Shown: positions 48,420 to 59,344 of the stretch, piece after piece | Position numbering within the stretch: the first letter of the stretch is position 1 | Layout of the letters: each line of letters starts with the position of its first letter | Source: Cristatella mucedo | Lineage: Eukaryota > Bryozoa > Phylactolaemata > Cristatellidae | Direction: 5' to 3' | Assembly (NCBI GenBank): GCA_009760855.2 | Contig: WPIO01000051.1 | Coordinates: 2,905,501-2,969,500 of the forward strand | DNA length: 64,000 bases | The notes under the pieces: generated by a model | What the model was told of the DNA's origin: nothing | Seen by the model: only the letters and a program-made list of their open reading frames with translations | Databases searched by the model: none | Position numbers and translations under genes: made by a program

Positions 48420-49302
48420 ATGTCGCTTAGATATCGGATAAAAGGATCTAACCAAAAAATTATATTCGTAAAACTGGAGATATTATGAATGGAACGTTAA
48501 ATATGAATCAGAATCTAATAAAAAATCTTGGAGATCCTGTTGATTCTACAGATGCTGTAAACAGAAAGTATATCGATACAAACTTTGTTACAAAAATATC
48601 TAGAGGAACAACTGCTGATGGTGATATTGATATGAATAATCATAGACTGGTAGATCTTGCAAATCCTATTAATCCAAGTGATGCTGCTACAAAAGATTAT
48701 GCAGATAAAAAAATATCAAAACTAGTGGATATATTAATGGTACATTACATGTTAATCAATTAGTTGTTAATACTAACGATGCTCCTCCAGGTGAGTATGA
48801 TGTTGTCAATCATAAATATGTTTATGATAATTTTGTTAGTTTAAGAGGTGGAACTATTAATGGATCTTTAAACATGGGTAACTATCCAATTATAATAAGA
48901 AGTGATCCTGTAAATCCTAATGATGGTGTAAATCTTGATTACTTACAAAGAGCAAATGGAAATGTTGCAACTGTAAAATTAAAAGGAATTATGGATGGAT
49001 CGCTAACTACACAAATATATGGAAAAACATTTAATGGTAGATGGATTACTGATATTAGAAATATTACAGTTCCTAATGGTATATTTATTCTTGCAGTAAC
49101 ATATAGTGAAAATCCTTCAACACTTACTCAATTAAAAGTACTTATGCCTATACCATCAACACTAACAACACAGAATGATCAGTTGTATGGTGGTTATATT
49201 TTAGATTCTAATAAAAAGATAGTTGTCAGTTCTACTTTTATATGTGGATCAGGATGGTTAGATAAAGATATATATATTAATATTTATATAGCAGTATTAT
49301 AA
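48420..49302 (+). pseudogene. Fibre-like protein 3, frameshifted
   Basis: The ATG at 48420 follows TGTATAGA. Frame changes occur near 48465 and near 48730. Open blocks at 48485-48763 (NLGDPVDSTDAVNRKYID; NPINPSDAATKDYAD) and 48874-49302 (RSDPVNPNDGVNLDYLQ) carry the fibre repeats. GKTFNGRWITDIRNITVPNG near the tip resembles the SGRSFDGTVYQN block of fibre 2. Confidence 0.6.
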
Positions 49303-50330
49303 TGTTAAGCAGAAAGGATTTACAGATGACTGGAACGCTGAATATGAGTGAAAATAGAATATTAAATATTGGAAGTAATATAGATCCATTGGAAGTTGTT
49401 GGAAAATTGTTTGCTGATGACAACTATGTAAGAAAAGATTCAGATCAGTTTATAAAAGGAAACATCTGCAAACTCAAAAAAATATGTTAATATAGCAAAT
49501 CCAATTAATGGAAATGATATTGCAACTAAAGAATATCTCGATCAAAAAGCAGGTGCTGAAGATACTATCACTGGAACATTAACTGCAGATGCAGTTATAA
49601 GTAATATACTTCCTAACACTTGGACAGCATCTAGCCTTGCAATGTTTCACCTAAAAAAGATACCTAATCAGAAGCCTATGGAAGGAAGATTATATGTTGA
49701 TAGTATAACTAATCTTTCTAGTGGTGATAAATTATCTTTATCTAAATTATCTGACATACCAGCAAGAAAAAACTAAACTATTCAAAAATAAAATAAAAAA
49801 TAAAGGATCTTTATGATGTTGCTAGAGGTTTGCGTGGACAAAGTTTTACAATTTCTGACAACTTCCTACTGAGAACTACTTCGATAGAAACAAGCGATAG
49901 ATCAATTATAATAAAAGATGTTAATTTGACTAGAGTAAATTATTCAAATGTTAAAATAGATTTCATTATATCTTCTACAAATAAAAAATCTTTTATAGTT
50001 AGAAACTATTATCAAAAACTTTACTCACCAAATTTCTTAGCTTCTAATTTTCTTAATATTACATACCACGGAATTGAAGATGATTATATATTATTACTAA
50101 GTGATCATATAAAAGTTTATTATACTAAAAGTTATTTTGCTGGTCTTAATTTATTTATAACTGTTGAGTTTCCTGTTTTAAATTATGTTAGCAGTCTTGT
50201 AACTCCAAGTGATTTAGATGTTATTGAGCTTGATTTAATTGGTGGTATAGTTTTCTCGGAGTTGAATTCAGTTAATACTACAAATATTCCAGATAATGAA
50301 ATTCTTAGTAGCATTTTATATCCAAATTAG
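49302..50330 (+). pseudogene. Fibre-like protein 4, broken
   Basis: The ATG at 49302 overlaps the previous stop. The first 62 codons hold MTGTLNMSENRILNIG. Then a frame change near 49470 and repeat-like NPINGNDIATKEYLDQ, then a stop at about 49774 and further change. 49830-50330 is open with a beta-rich tip (SFTISDNFLLRTTSI; YHGIEDDYILLLSD). The 3' end overlaps the convergent gene by 15 nt. Could be one gene of about 340 codons or two. Confidence 0.45.
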
Positions 50331-50681
50331 ACTTTCTTTAATAAACTCTGTTGGTGCGCTACATTCTTTTCCTGTTAATCGTTTTGTTAACTCTATTTTT
50401 TTAGAGTATGCCTCTGATTTATGACTATTTATTTTATCTATTTTCAAATCTTTAAGAAACTCTGAAAAGATTGATCCATCTCTAACTTTTGTAAATATAT
50501 ATGCCATTTCTTTTTCTGAATGATTTAATCTTAAAGCTTTGTATTCTAAAACAAGTTTTAATGCTTCTAATAGTGTACTTCTGATATCTTCAATTCTTCC
50601 CATTGGATATGAGCAAATTTTTATAGTCTGTTGTCCTTGTGCAACTGTTAGACAATATTTACTTCTAGTTTCTACATTCAT
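50316..50681 (-). CDS. Hypothetical protein
   Basis: 121 codons, intact; start after TTATATAGAA. Mixed alpha/beta: MNVETRSKYCLTVAQGQQTI, then helical EALKLVLEYKALRLNHSEKE and DLKIDKINSHKSEAYSKK. No family recognised. Confidence 0.5.
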   Translation of the reverse strand: MNVETRSKYCLTVAQGQQTIKICSYPMGRIEDIRSTLLEALKLVLEYKALRLNHSEKEMAYIFTKVRDGSIFSEFLKDLKIDKINSHKSEAYSKKIELTKRLTGKECSAPTEFIKESLIWI

Positions 50682-50700
50682 TTCTATATAAATAAGTTAA

Positions 50701-51210
50701 TTATAAAGTATACGAAACTGGGGCATTCGGATCTGTGACAACTGCTGGAGCTGCGAGAGCAGCAAGTGTTGCCTTTTGTCTAGCACTTGTTCCATCAGAG
50801 ATATCAGGTAGAATTGCATAACATTCATCCTTAACAATTCCAGAGATATCTGGTTTAATTCCTGCAACGCCTGAGATAACTGTTGAAAGTGTTGGTAGCT
50901 GACTAGCAATCCATGTAGTATAACTAGAAATTTCTCCAGGTGTATCAAGAAGAGTATCAACTTTAGTTCTAACTGTTGCTTCAAGGTCACTTGTTATACT
51001 TGCCATTCCAGAATCGATTACCTTTTGTGCTTCAATGTCGCACTCATCAATATAAAACTTTTTAACAGATGTATCTGTCATAATTAAGATATCTGAGTCG
51101 AGTGTTTGTTGATCATAAGCAGTCATTCTAGACTTTACAAGATAGTCAACATAAGCTTTCAGCAGAGTTGCAGATGTAGCAAGATTGGGGTCAGATACTT
51201 CTCCCGACAT
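50701..51210 (-). CDS. Hypothetical structural protein
   Basis: 169 codons, intact; start after AGTATAGGAAA. Helical N-terminal half (ATLLKAYVDYLVKSRMTAYD), Ser/Thr-rich centre (LPTLSTVISGVAGIKPDISG) and Ala-rich end. No Cys clusters or membrane span. Next to the fibre genes, so a virion or fibre-associated role is possible; unproven. Confidence 0.5.
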   Translation of the reverse strand: MSGEVSDPNLATSATLLKAYVDYLVKSRMTAYDQQTLDSDILIMTDTSVKKFYIDECDIEAQKVIDSGMASITSDLEATVRTKVDTLLDTPGEISSYTTWIASQLPTLSTVISGVAGIKPDISGIVKDECYAILPDISDGTSARQKATLAALAAPAVVTDPNAPVSYTL

Positions 51211-51244
51211 TTTCCTATACTATTATAAAAAATATACAAAACAT

Positions 51245-51415
51245 CTAATTCTTTATTAATTTTCTTGCTTTAATCTTTAACTCTTCATATTTATCTTCAT
51301 GTGTACACATTTCAAATATAATTTTAATAAGTTCATCAGTTAATTTTAATTTTCTACCTTGGCTGATGTTTTGAATTGCATCACTAATTTTGTAATTTTT
51401 TATTTCTGGATTCAT
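51245..51415 (-). CDS. Small hypothetical protein
   Basis: 56 codons from the ATG at 51415, which follows CATAGTATAT. Charged, helical (MNPEIKNYKISDAIQNISQG; LIKIIFEMCTHEDKYEEL). Supported mainly by the shared start motif. Confidence 0.45.
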   Translation of the reverse strand: MNPEIKNYKISDAIQNISQGRKLKLTDELIKIIFEMCTHEDKYEELKIKARKLIKN

Positions 51416-51450
51416 ATATACTATGAAGAAAAACATTTATTTCAAATTAA

Positions 51451-51726
51451 TTAATTAATCTGAACACCTTGTTTAGTTTTTGGAGTTTTTGATTTCTTGT
51501 CTGCTTCTACTAGCATTTCATTTATTTTACTTCTACATTCCGTTAGTTTATCACAAGTATCGCAAATCTCAACTAGAACACTAATATACGAGCTATCTAA
51601 ATCTGGAATAAGTTTATCAAGTGAATGTTTGACAATTCTTTGATCGACTTTCTTTAATTTTTGTAGACAAATTTTAAAAGCCATATCTCTTGACTGTTCA
51701 CAACTAAGAATTCTTGAAACATCCAT
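51451..51726 (-). CDS. Small hypothetical helical protein
   Basis: 91 codons, intact; start after ATTTATATAGA. Helical with Cys residues (SRDMAFKICLQKLKKVDQRI; LVEICDTCDKLTECRSKINE) and a basic Ser/Thr tail. No family recognised. Confidence 0.5.
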   Translation of the reverse strand: MDVSRILSCEQSRDMAFKICLQKLKKVDQRIVKHSLDKLIPDLDSSYISVLVEICDTCDKLTECRSKINEMLVEADKKSKTPKTKQGVQIN

Positions 51727-51745
51727 TCTATATAAATATAAAAAT

Positions 51746-51937
51746 TTTTATAGTTCACCTTCTTCATTTACGTAATTTACTTCTTCCTCAAAACAGAATG
51801 CTTGTTTATAGCCTTCATCAGAATCGTATTCACTGCTGTATTCTTCAGACTCATCTGGATTGTAATCAGGATCATCACTGTCGGACTCGTTTTCAATATC
51901 TTCAACTTGCTCGTTTTCAATTTCAACTTTTTTCCAT
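51746..51937 (-). pseudogene. Small acidic protein, frameshift next to start
   Basis: The ATG at 51937 follows TTATTATAGAA, but an A6 run right after it shifts the frame. The following 60 codons are extremely acidic (DIENESDSDDPDYNPDESEE), ending TAA at 51746. Possibly a histone-mimic or regulatory acidic protein; no evidence beyond composition. Confidence 0.4.
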
Positions 51938-51960
51938 TTCTATAATAATGAATTTATTTT

Positions 51961-52128
51961 TTAATATAAATTTATTCCTGCCATCTCAAAAATTAACTCT
52001 TCTTCTTCTCTATCATACTCCATTTCTATTTGGAATTCATATAACTCTTTTGTTTTTTCTCGAATATCATGTTCGACTTTTGTTTTTGCTTCAGGTTCAA
52101 CAATTTCTTCACTCTTTCGTTTTGGCAT
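51961..52128 (-). CDS. Small charged hypothetical protein
   Basis: 55 codons; start at 52128 after AAATATAG. Begins MPKRKSEEIVEPEAKTK and is Glu-rich to the end. Its first 20 nt overlap the polymerase 3' end. Confidence 0.45.
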   Translation of the reverse strand: MPKRKSEEIVEPEAKTKVEHDIREKTKELYEFQIEMEYDREEEELIFEMAGINLY

Positions 52129-55100
52129 CTATATTTGTTGCTTTAATATTCTTTAATTCACCAATATCACAAATATTACATCGTCCTGGATTTAGATTGT
52201 TACTCAATGCATCAGCAATTCTATAGTGGCCATAAGCATAACTGCAGATTCCACAATCCAACCAGTATCGTTTTGAATCGAAAGCTGATAGTGCTACTTT
52301 ATTTTGTTTAATCGTATACATTATATGCTTTTCACTTCTAATCAATGATTGTTCACATTTCTTTTCTACCTTTTCATCTAAGCAGTTTTTGAAGTCTTCA
52401 AGTTTCAAGTGTTTATCAACAACATTTTTATTAACACCTTTAGCTTTTTTAGATTTTCCTATTTGTTCTTTCTCCTTATCAAGCATTTCACTCATCTCAC
52501 CAATTTTTTTTAACTATTCCTAATGATTTTCCTTTATCATCAAATACTTCTTTATCAGTGTAAATAGTATAAGAGTAAAGTTTTGGTCTTAGAAAAACAC
52601 ATTCATCTAATATTGCTGCTTTTAACTTATCAGTTATCTCATCTTTAAATTTGCCAACAACTTTACTGTTTCCTTTTATAATACTTTTTGCTCTATCATC
52701 ATTCCAAAATGGATAGTCATCTGGAAAAGTATTTAGATCTAATGATTCTGGGTAATCAAAAAAGCCTTTAAAAACATCCTCAGTAAATATCTCCATGACG
52801 AGTGAATCAGTATCAGTATACATCAAGTTTATTTTTGATCCGTATCTTTTTTCATTGTTAGATAATAGAATTTCTGCATCAATACTTTAGATATTATGCA
52901 GAATTTAGAAGTATGCAAAATCCAACATAAATAGGTTTGTTTAAAGTTACAGATTCCTTACTACTTTCTATGCAGATAATGTTATTAGTTAATATCTTTA
53001 TATCTACAAATCTTGGACTTCTGTAGATTGTATTCATCTTAGCCAACTCTTCATCTATATTTTCATTAAGTAACTCAACATTTTTTCTACCTCGAACATT
53101 CTCCATTGTCTTACCAAAGAATGAATTATTTAATAACTTGAAGAAATCTATTTCAAAATCATTAGCTGCTTTGCCTCTAAGTTTTGTGTTGTTATCAATG
53201 TATGATTCTAGCCAATTGGACTGATCGAACTCTAACACTCTGTGAATATGTGTCAACTCATATCCTAATTCAATACAATTCTTAAGATTAAGATAATGAA
53301 TAATATACTTTTGTTTTGGTTCCAAATCCAATATCAGCTTTTCAACTGGATCGTTTCCTCTATTAAAAGAGTTTTGATACTCTGAGTGTTTATTCTTCTT
53401 TATCTGTTTGTTTTCAGGAAGTAAAGGATAGTCAGAAAATAAGTCATGTTTATCTTTTGGACGATGTATATCAACTTCAAGAACATAACCTTTATTTGAT
53501 GAAGGCTTAAATTTTTAACTATATCATTTTTATTTTCATTCCACGACTTTATTTTTTGATTTGATAAGAAATTAAAACCTCCAGTTGGTAGAGATTGTTT
53601 CATAGCCCAGCCATAAAGATTTGTCGCATCAAAATATCATAAGTATGATTTCAACTTATCTGGATTAAAATTGCTACATCTACTATTATTTGCTTTAGCT
53701 CTACGTTTTGATACTTGTGTCATACCTCCACGAATTCCTTTTTCAAAGAATAGACACATATCTGGATCAGTTAGTAATTCAAGTAATTCATTTTTACTCC
53801 TGTATATTTTAATCCTGCTGTCCAAGGTTATTGTGGAGTTGTTATAAACTTTGCAGGATCTATCAGATAATGTGTAATTATTAGATCGCGAAATCTCTCA
53901 AAAACATCTGCCAGTGCTAGAACATCAATCGTTAAATATAAATCGTGGTATTCTTTTAATGTTTTTATTTCAAAAGCATTCAAAACTTTCTTTGCATGAG
54001 TATAATCTTCTTCTGAAATATGTCCACTAATGCTTGAATAAAACTTCTCAATTGGTGGTAAACTTGTCTCATCAAATCTAGCAAAGAATCCATGTACTCA
54101 TATGGATAAATACCTTTTTCGTTAGTAGTGACATCTTTGCATCATCAATTTCTTTAATGTGTTGCCTCATTATATTAAATTTATCATTTGCTTTAGACAA
54201 ATTTTTTACCAATTTATGAAGTGGATTTTGCAATATTTGATATGAATCTCTAAAACAAAGATTTCCAAAACTTATTGTCAAAAACTTCTCTTTGTTATTG
54301 GCAATTACTTGTTTTTTATCTTTATCGCAATTAAGTGCACTAACAATCAGATGTGAATCGTAACCTCTTAGATTATGAATATAAACAGGAAGTTTAAAGT
54401 TTTGTGGGCAAATTCTTAGCTTTTTATTGCATACATCGTGTGCCGCACCTCTATATTTTCCAGTAAGATGGCGGTGGTCAAGGACTTTTTGATCTTCAGT
54501 TAAATATTTTCCACAAATCCAACAAAAAGATGCATTATTGTAATTTTCTTTTTCTTCTTCTGGCATACTTTCTCGATCAAAAACTTTATTTTTTCAAGTA
54601 CTACTTTTAGGTTCTCTATCTGTATTTCACAATCTTTCTTTAAAGGCAAAATAAAATCCTTAACACAGTCAGCGCCAAAAGTTTGCTTATATTTTGTTAC
54701 AATCTTTCCTTCATGATTTACAATTACATAGGCAGCAGAACAAGGTTTATGTTGATTTAAAGATACTTTTACTGATTCTTCTGGTTTATCAATTGTTCCT
54801 AGTAAACATTCAAAGTCTGCATATGCTGTTAATGGTGATTTAATCATTTTGTCAAAATCTCTTAACATAACTAAATCTCCTGTACCATCTTTTCTTTTAT
54901 TAGCTGCTGGCATTTTTATTTTTGAGGTTCCACAATGCTCTGAATTGCAATCTGCAACATGTTTATCCAACTTTTCTTGTTCATGAAATCTTGAGAGACA
55001 TCATTTACAAAATAATCTTGTTCTACCACTATTTTTATCTTTTCTACAAAGTGCATTAAAATTTGTTACTAGTACATAGTGAGATCTTCCTCTATAAGAA

Positions 55101-56176
55101 TAAAGAAGCAAATCTATATGTTGTTCACCTTCCTCTGAACAAACAATTAATGGATAAACTGAGTCGTTATATTCATAAACATTAATTGAAACATTGAATA
55201 ATTTTGCAAGTTTTGGAATATCTTCTGCTCTAATTGGTACGCTGCCATTGACCATAAACTGATTTCTTGGATCTTTATCATCTATAGGAAAGAATAAATG
55301 TTTTATTAGAGGTAGTATATCAGAATATTTCTCAAGCATTATTTGCCTTAAATCATGAATTGCTTCTGGATGATTCTCTCTAGGATGTAATGCTCTCTGA
55401 ACACACCACAATACACAAAAATTGTCATCTGTATTTTTTATATTTATAACACATCTCTTATTTCTTAACTTGATTGGTAATTCACAATACGAGCCTCCGA
55501 TTTGTGGAACAAAGACTGTAAACTTTGCAAATGCATTAGATATGCCAACAATTCTACACGAAGAACCGCCTTCATTCCATTCATCTACAGTTTTATTAAT
55601 CTTTGAAAAATGTTTGTCAATTATTGAATTAAAATGAGAAACTCTACTTAGTGCTTTTGGGGAGAGACCATTAATTGGAGCATAGATAATATCTTTCTTA
55701 GCATTTTCTATTTTTAATTGCAGAAGAAGACTCATTTTTACATTGCCATATTGGCTAGAGATATCTTTCATAGCATTTATTAATCCATGGGATGCTTTTT
55801 TCTTAAATACTTCTAAATCTGCATCTTCAACCTCAAAACCTTCATACTCATAATCTATTAAACTACCACTAGTAGTCTTTCTACCTAAAAACCATCCACT
55901 AGTATCAATCTTACAAAGACGTTTTGCTTCTTTATGGAAACAATTTTTACTTTCTGATTTTTTCGGGTTAATTATTTTTTTAACAGAAAGACGTTCAATC
56001 AATTCTTGCATATCAACTGCAGAAACTGGATAATGAACAATTCTAGTTGACTTGCCATACTTCTTAGTAAAAGAAGGTTTAACATTAAAACGCTGCTCAT
56101 AAGAAAATACTAATCTGTTTGCATGGTCATTGAATGATTCTCCCTCACGCCGTGAAAATGAACTTATTTCAGACAT
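52109..56176 (-). pseudogene. Protein-primed family B DNA polymerase (Polinton pPolB), multiply broken
   Basis: Start at 56176 after ATATTATAAG. Segments in order: 55001-56176 N-terminal region with NTDDNFCVLWCVQRALHP; TGA at 55001; 54500-54970 with Exo I YADFE; 54078-54566 with a CWICG finger, DHRHLTGKYRGAAH and Exo II NLRGYDSH; Exo III-like DVLALADVF about 53930; 53637-53825 with GGMTQVSKRRAKAN, then an in-frame TGA at 53637; motif A DATNLYGWAM about 53610; 52894-53331 with motif B KLLNNSFFGKTMEN; 52497-52826 with motif C YTDTDS; 52109-52495 with KRYWLDCGICSYAYGHY. The span equals about 1355 codons, normal for Polintons. At least seven stops or frameshifts, so not functional. Confidence 0.92.
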
Positions 56177-56368
56177 CTTATAATATACAAATATTTTTCT
56201 TTAAATCAAATTTAAAAACTCTGAGCAAAATTTACTATAATATATAATAAATAAATTTTTGGAATATAGTCTATTGTTTTCCATTGCGCCGAAGCAACAT
56301 CTGTTGGATTAGGATTTGATTTTTCTTTTTCGGACACTGACACTCAGGAGGGCCACTACATAAGGAGA

Positions 56369-56411
56369 CCGAGCGACAGCGAGGTCGAACTTTGGAGTGT
56401 GCTCGAGTGAG
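56369..56411 (-). repeat. Candidate right terminal inverted repeat
   Basis: CCGAGCGACAGCGAG (56369-56383) and GAGTGAG (56405-56411) mirror the left end, separated by 21 nt here against 9 nt on the left. Confidence 0.45.
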
Positions 56412-56446
56412 GGTCAGGGTGCGAAATGGAAAAATTACATACTACT

Positions 56447-57055
56447 AGGGTTTTAAGGTTTGGGGTTTAGGGTTTTTAGGGTTTAGGGTTGTAGCCGAGT
56501 TTCATTGGTCAGAAGCTAATTTCCGCCATACTCTGGCCACGCCGCAGCTCGCCATGCCGCTGAGCTAGGGTAAGACAAGCGGCCGTCAGGTTAGACCTCT
56601 TTATAATATTGCATGCGCCAACAAAAATAGGGGAACTAAACAAGTATACAGGGGAAGGTCCTATAAAAAGGAAACTAAAGGGGCGCAAGACGACGCCGCA
56701 AGCGTGAACGAACGTGTTGGTTGGTCAGTCGGCTTCCCAAATCCTGCCGTTGTACCGACTTCGTTCCGTACGAGCGTACGCCGTAAAAGATCCGGCTAGC
56801 TGAGTAGCTGCATGGCAAGTCGAGTCGACGTCTACCGGCACAGCCGGTGACCCTTACCACATTACAGCCGTCCTGTCCCAGCGAACCGAACCTAGCCAGG
56901 GTACAGGGTTAGGAATTTTAGGTTCAATGGTTTTTAAGATTCAGGGTTTAGCGGTTAGGGTTTATAGGCTTTAGACTTTAGCATTGAGTATTTATGGTTT
57001 TTAGTGTTTAGAGTTTATTGTTTAGTGTTTAGGATTAAGATTTTAGGGTTTAGGG
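56447..57055 (+). repeat. Degenerate TTTAGGG telomere-like blocks
   Basis: Two blocks, 56447-56493 and 56902-57055, of GGTTTAGGG, TTTTTAGGG and TTTAGTG variants. The 410 nt between them are unrelated and have no recognised gene. Confidence 0.6.
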
Positions 57056-57514
57056 CGGGCTGCGCCTCCGCCGCCTAAATTCACCGTTACTCGTATTCCG
57101 CACTTTAATTAGTACATATTAGGGCATAACTATATCTCTTGACGTCGAGTTATACTCAGAAGACCTCTGAAGCTTAGCGCTGATATGCAGGAACACGCGG
57201 CACGCCGTAGCGCGCCCCTGCTTTGACGCGTACGAACGCGTGCCGTGCGGCGTCGAGCGGGACCGAACTTCCGCGGGACCAAACTGTATAGCTCGCCACT
57301 GCCGCAGCTGCCGCCATCTGTCGCTCTACTAAAAACCATCCTTCCAATCCATCTATTCCTCTAATTAGACTAAGTTGATTTAATTTTAATAGAGCATGAA
57401 CTTCATTTAATCGCGTATATATATAAGAATATATATATAAGAATAGATACATATATATGTATATGTATATACATATTCTTAGTTATGCATTCATCAACGT
57501 AGAGGGGTGAATTT
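57056..57514. other. Intergenic region without recognised features
   Basis: GC-rich to 57320, then AT-rich with TATATA at 57417-57470. No motif-bearing frames. Confidence 0.5.
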
Positions 57515-57590
57515 TCTAACCCGTGGGAGGAATGTCCGGGGAGGGATGTCCATGAGGGGAATGTCCGGGGGGGAAAGTTCAGCGGGGAAA
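57515..57590. repeat. Imperfect GAATGTCCGGGG minisatellite
   Basis: Three to four diverged units (GGAATGTCCGGGGAGGGATG, then GGGAATGTCCGGGG). Confidence 0.55.
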
Positions 57591-58157
57591 TGCACAACGG
57601 GCGCGCTCCTTGCCGGCACGTGACGCGCTTCTTACCGCGAAATTCTCTTTTTGCTTTCGCGTCGGCCTGTAGGCACGCTATCCACTCTATTATATCTCAT
57701 CACCACCTGCTCCGGAGCAGCACGCACGACGGTTACTATCAGTATGTATCGGCTCGCTCACGTATGTTGCCTCTACGCAATATAATACACCCATCGTCGG
57801 AAACTCAGTAACTCGCTTGTGGGGGCTTTGCTCTTCGTCGCGCCGCCATCGCGAACCCACGAGCGCCTACAACGGCACACATTACTTAGCACTTCACACT
57901 CGCAAAGCCGTTAAGGCGCATATTACTTAGTACTGCTCCCTTTCTCAAAAAACGTTTTATTATAATTCCAATTTTAGTTACATTAACATTCTGCTCATGC
58001 TACTCGACAATGATGACTGTGGCGGTGAACTCAAATTCAGCAGGCTTGGCGCCTTTCCGGGGAAACCCTCTTCCATACCAGCCTCCCGGATTAGAGCACG
58101 GGCTGTGGGCGGGACTAAGTGGGCCAATGAAACTCGAGTCGATCAACTAAATCTGTC
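57591..58157. other. Intergenic region without recognised features
   Basis: No coding motif, RNA gene or repeat family recognised. Confidence 0.5.
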
Positions 58158-58319
58158 GTGTAAACGTCCTAAATAGGAGGAAAGTTGGTGTCTGTCAAGA
58201 GGAAAGCCTGCCTTGTAAACGCAGCTAAAAGGTGCGTTTACAGCTTTAACCTGCGTTTACAAGGTAAACTTTCCTCCTTGCCAACGCCGACTTTCCTCCT
58301 AGTTAGGACATTTACACAA
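58158..58319. repeat. MITE-like foldback element
   Basis: Arms of about 67 nt (58158-58224 and 58251-58319) match in inverted orientation with about 80 percent identity, including CTAxxTAGGAGGAAAGT and CCTTGTAAACGCAG, around a 26-nt loop that contains another TGCGTTTACA unit. Confidence 0.8.
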
Positions 58320-59344
58320 CATATATAGTTAATTGAAGTTTACTAATTAATTAGCTGATAGGTATTAGCGGCGCGGAAATATTTTCACGCTAAAGCTATT
58401 AGCTCTCTAAGCCCTTGTGGTTCCTGCTCTCATTCTCAGGCGAATGAATTCGATGCTTCCTGGATTCATAATTTTAAATGAATAGCCTTCACATAAATTC
58501 CCCGCTTCCATCAACGTGGCTGAGTTACGCTGCTTCAAGTAATAAGTCCACAGTGGACTTAGAGTAGTTTCGCAGATTCAACTGAGTCTCACAAATACAT
58601 TCATATTTAAAAAGTCTGAAAAGACAAATAATAGTTAATCTTAGCCCGTATATCAAATTTTCAAACTGATAAAGTGAGTTGCAGTAAATATTTAGAGCTC
58701 ATACGTTTGCGGTCATAGGACTGCTAGTACAATTGATTGACCTCCTACAGAATACTGCATCACTTGGAGCCTTTCCGATGATTGGAGAAGTCTCTCAGCT
58801 AAGTTTATTGCCAATTATCCATGACAATATTCCAATAGCTGATAGCTTGAGTTATAGAAAATTATTGAAGAATAGAACTATTTTTAAAACACTTGAATCA
58901 TTGTTGACAAAGCAGTCTCCCTGTAATCGCAAACTCTCTGCCCGCGATACATAACTATAACTATATCGATATATCCCATCCTTCGAAAACATTAATTTGC
59001 ATAATCCACCTGAGGAAAGTTGATATATCGCCGCTTTTAAATAAGGAAAAGTCAATATTTTCTCTATTACATTACATTACTAACCGCAGAAGTATGAAAT
59101 TGAGATGACAGCATAGCTTCAACAATAGCAGAGTAATTGGGTAGAGTCTTTTAATCCTACGTGAAAAAATATGTTGGAAGGCCTAAGGTTCCTGTCTTTG
59201 TCTCTCTTGCTGCAGAAGTATAAAATCGCAATGGCTGGCAAATACAGATTGAAAAGTGGCAGAAAAATTTGGTAGAGTTTTTAATCCTGTAAGGAAAAAT
59301 ATATTGGCGGTCATAATGTATCTACGTCAGTAACTCCACAAAGT
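58320..59344. other. AT-rich intergenic region
   Basis: Repeated phrase AAGTATAAAAT / GAAGTATGAAAT with TTTAATCCT at 59089-59300 suggests a short local duplication. No gene recognised. Confidence 0.5.

Larger units (their letters stand above)
34314..56411. mobile_element. Polinton/Maverick virus-like DNA transposon, partly decayed
   Basis: About 22 kb, much more AT-rich than the flanks. It contains the diagnostic set: rve integrase, protein-primed DNA polymerase B, A32-like packaging ATPase, adenain-like protease, major capsid and penton-like minor capsid proteins. Genes sit on both strands with almost no spacers and share a TATATAG motif at the start codon. Candidate terminal inverted repeats are short and imperfect: CTCACTC plus CTCGCTGTCGCTCGG at 34314-34344 and its reverse complement at 56369-56411, with a 14-nt gap difference. 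No 6-bp target duplication could be confirmed, so the ends are provisional. About half the genes carry stops or frameshifts. Confidence 0.93.

Noticed and set aside
51714-52226. 170-codon plus-strand frame
   Set aside because: Leu/Phe/His-rich antisense shadow of acidic minus-strand genes and the polymerase C-terminus.
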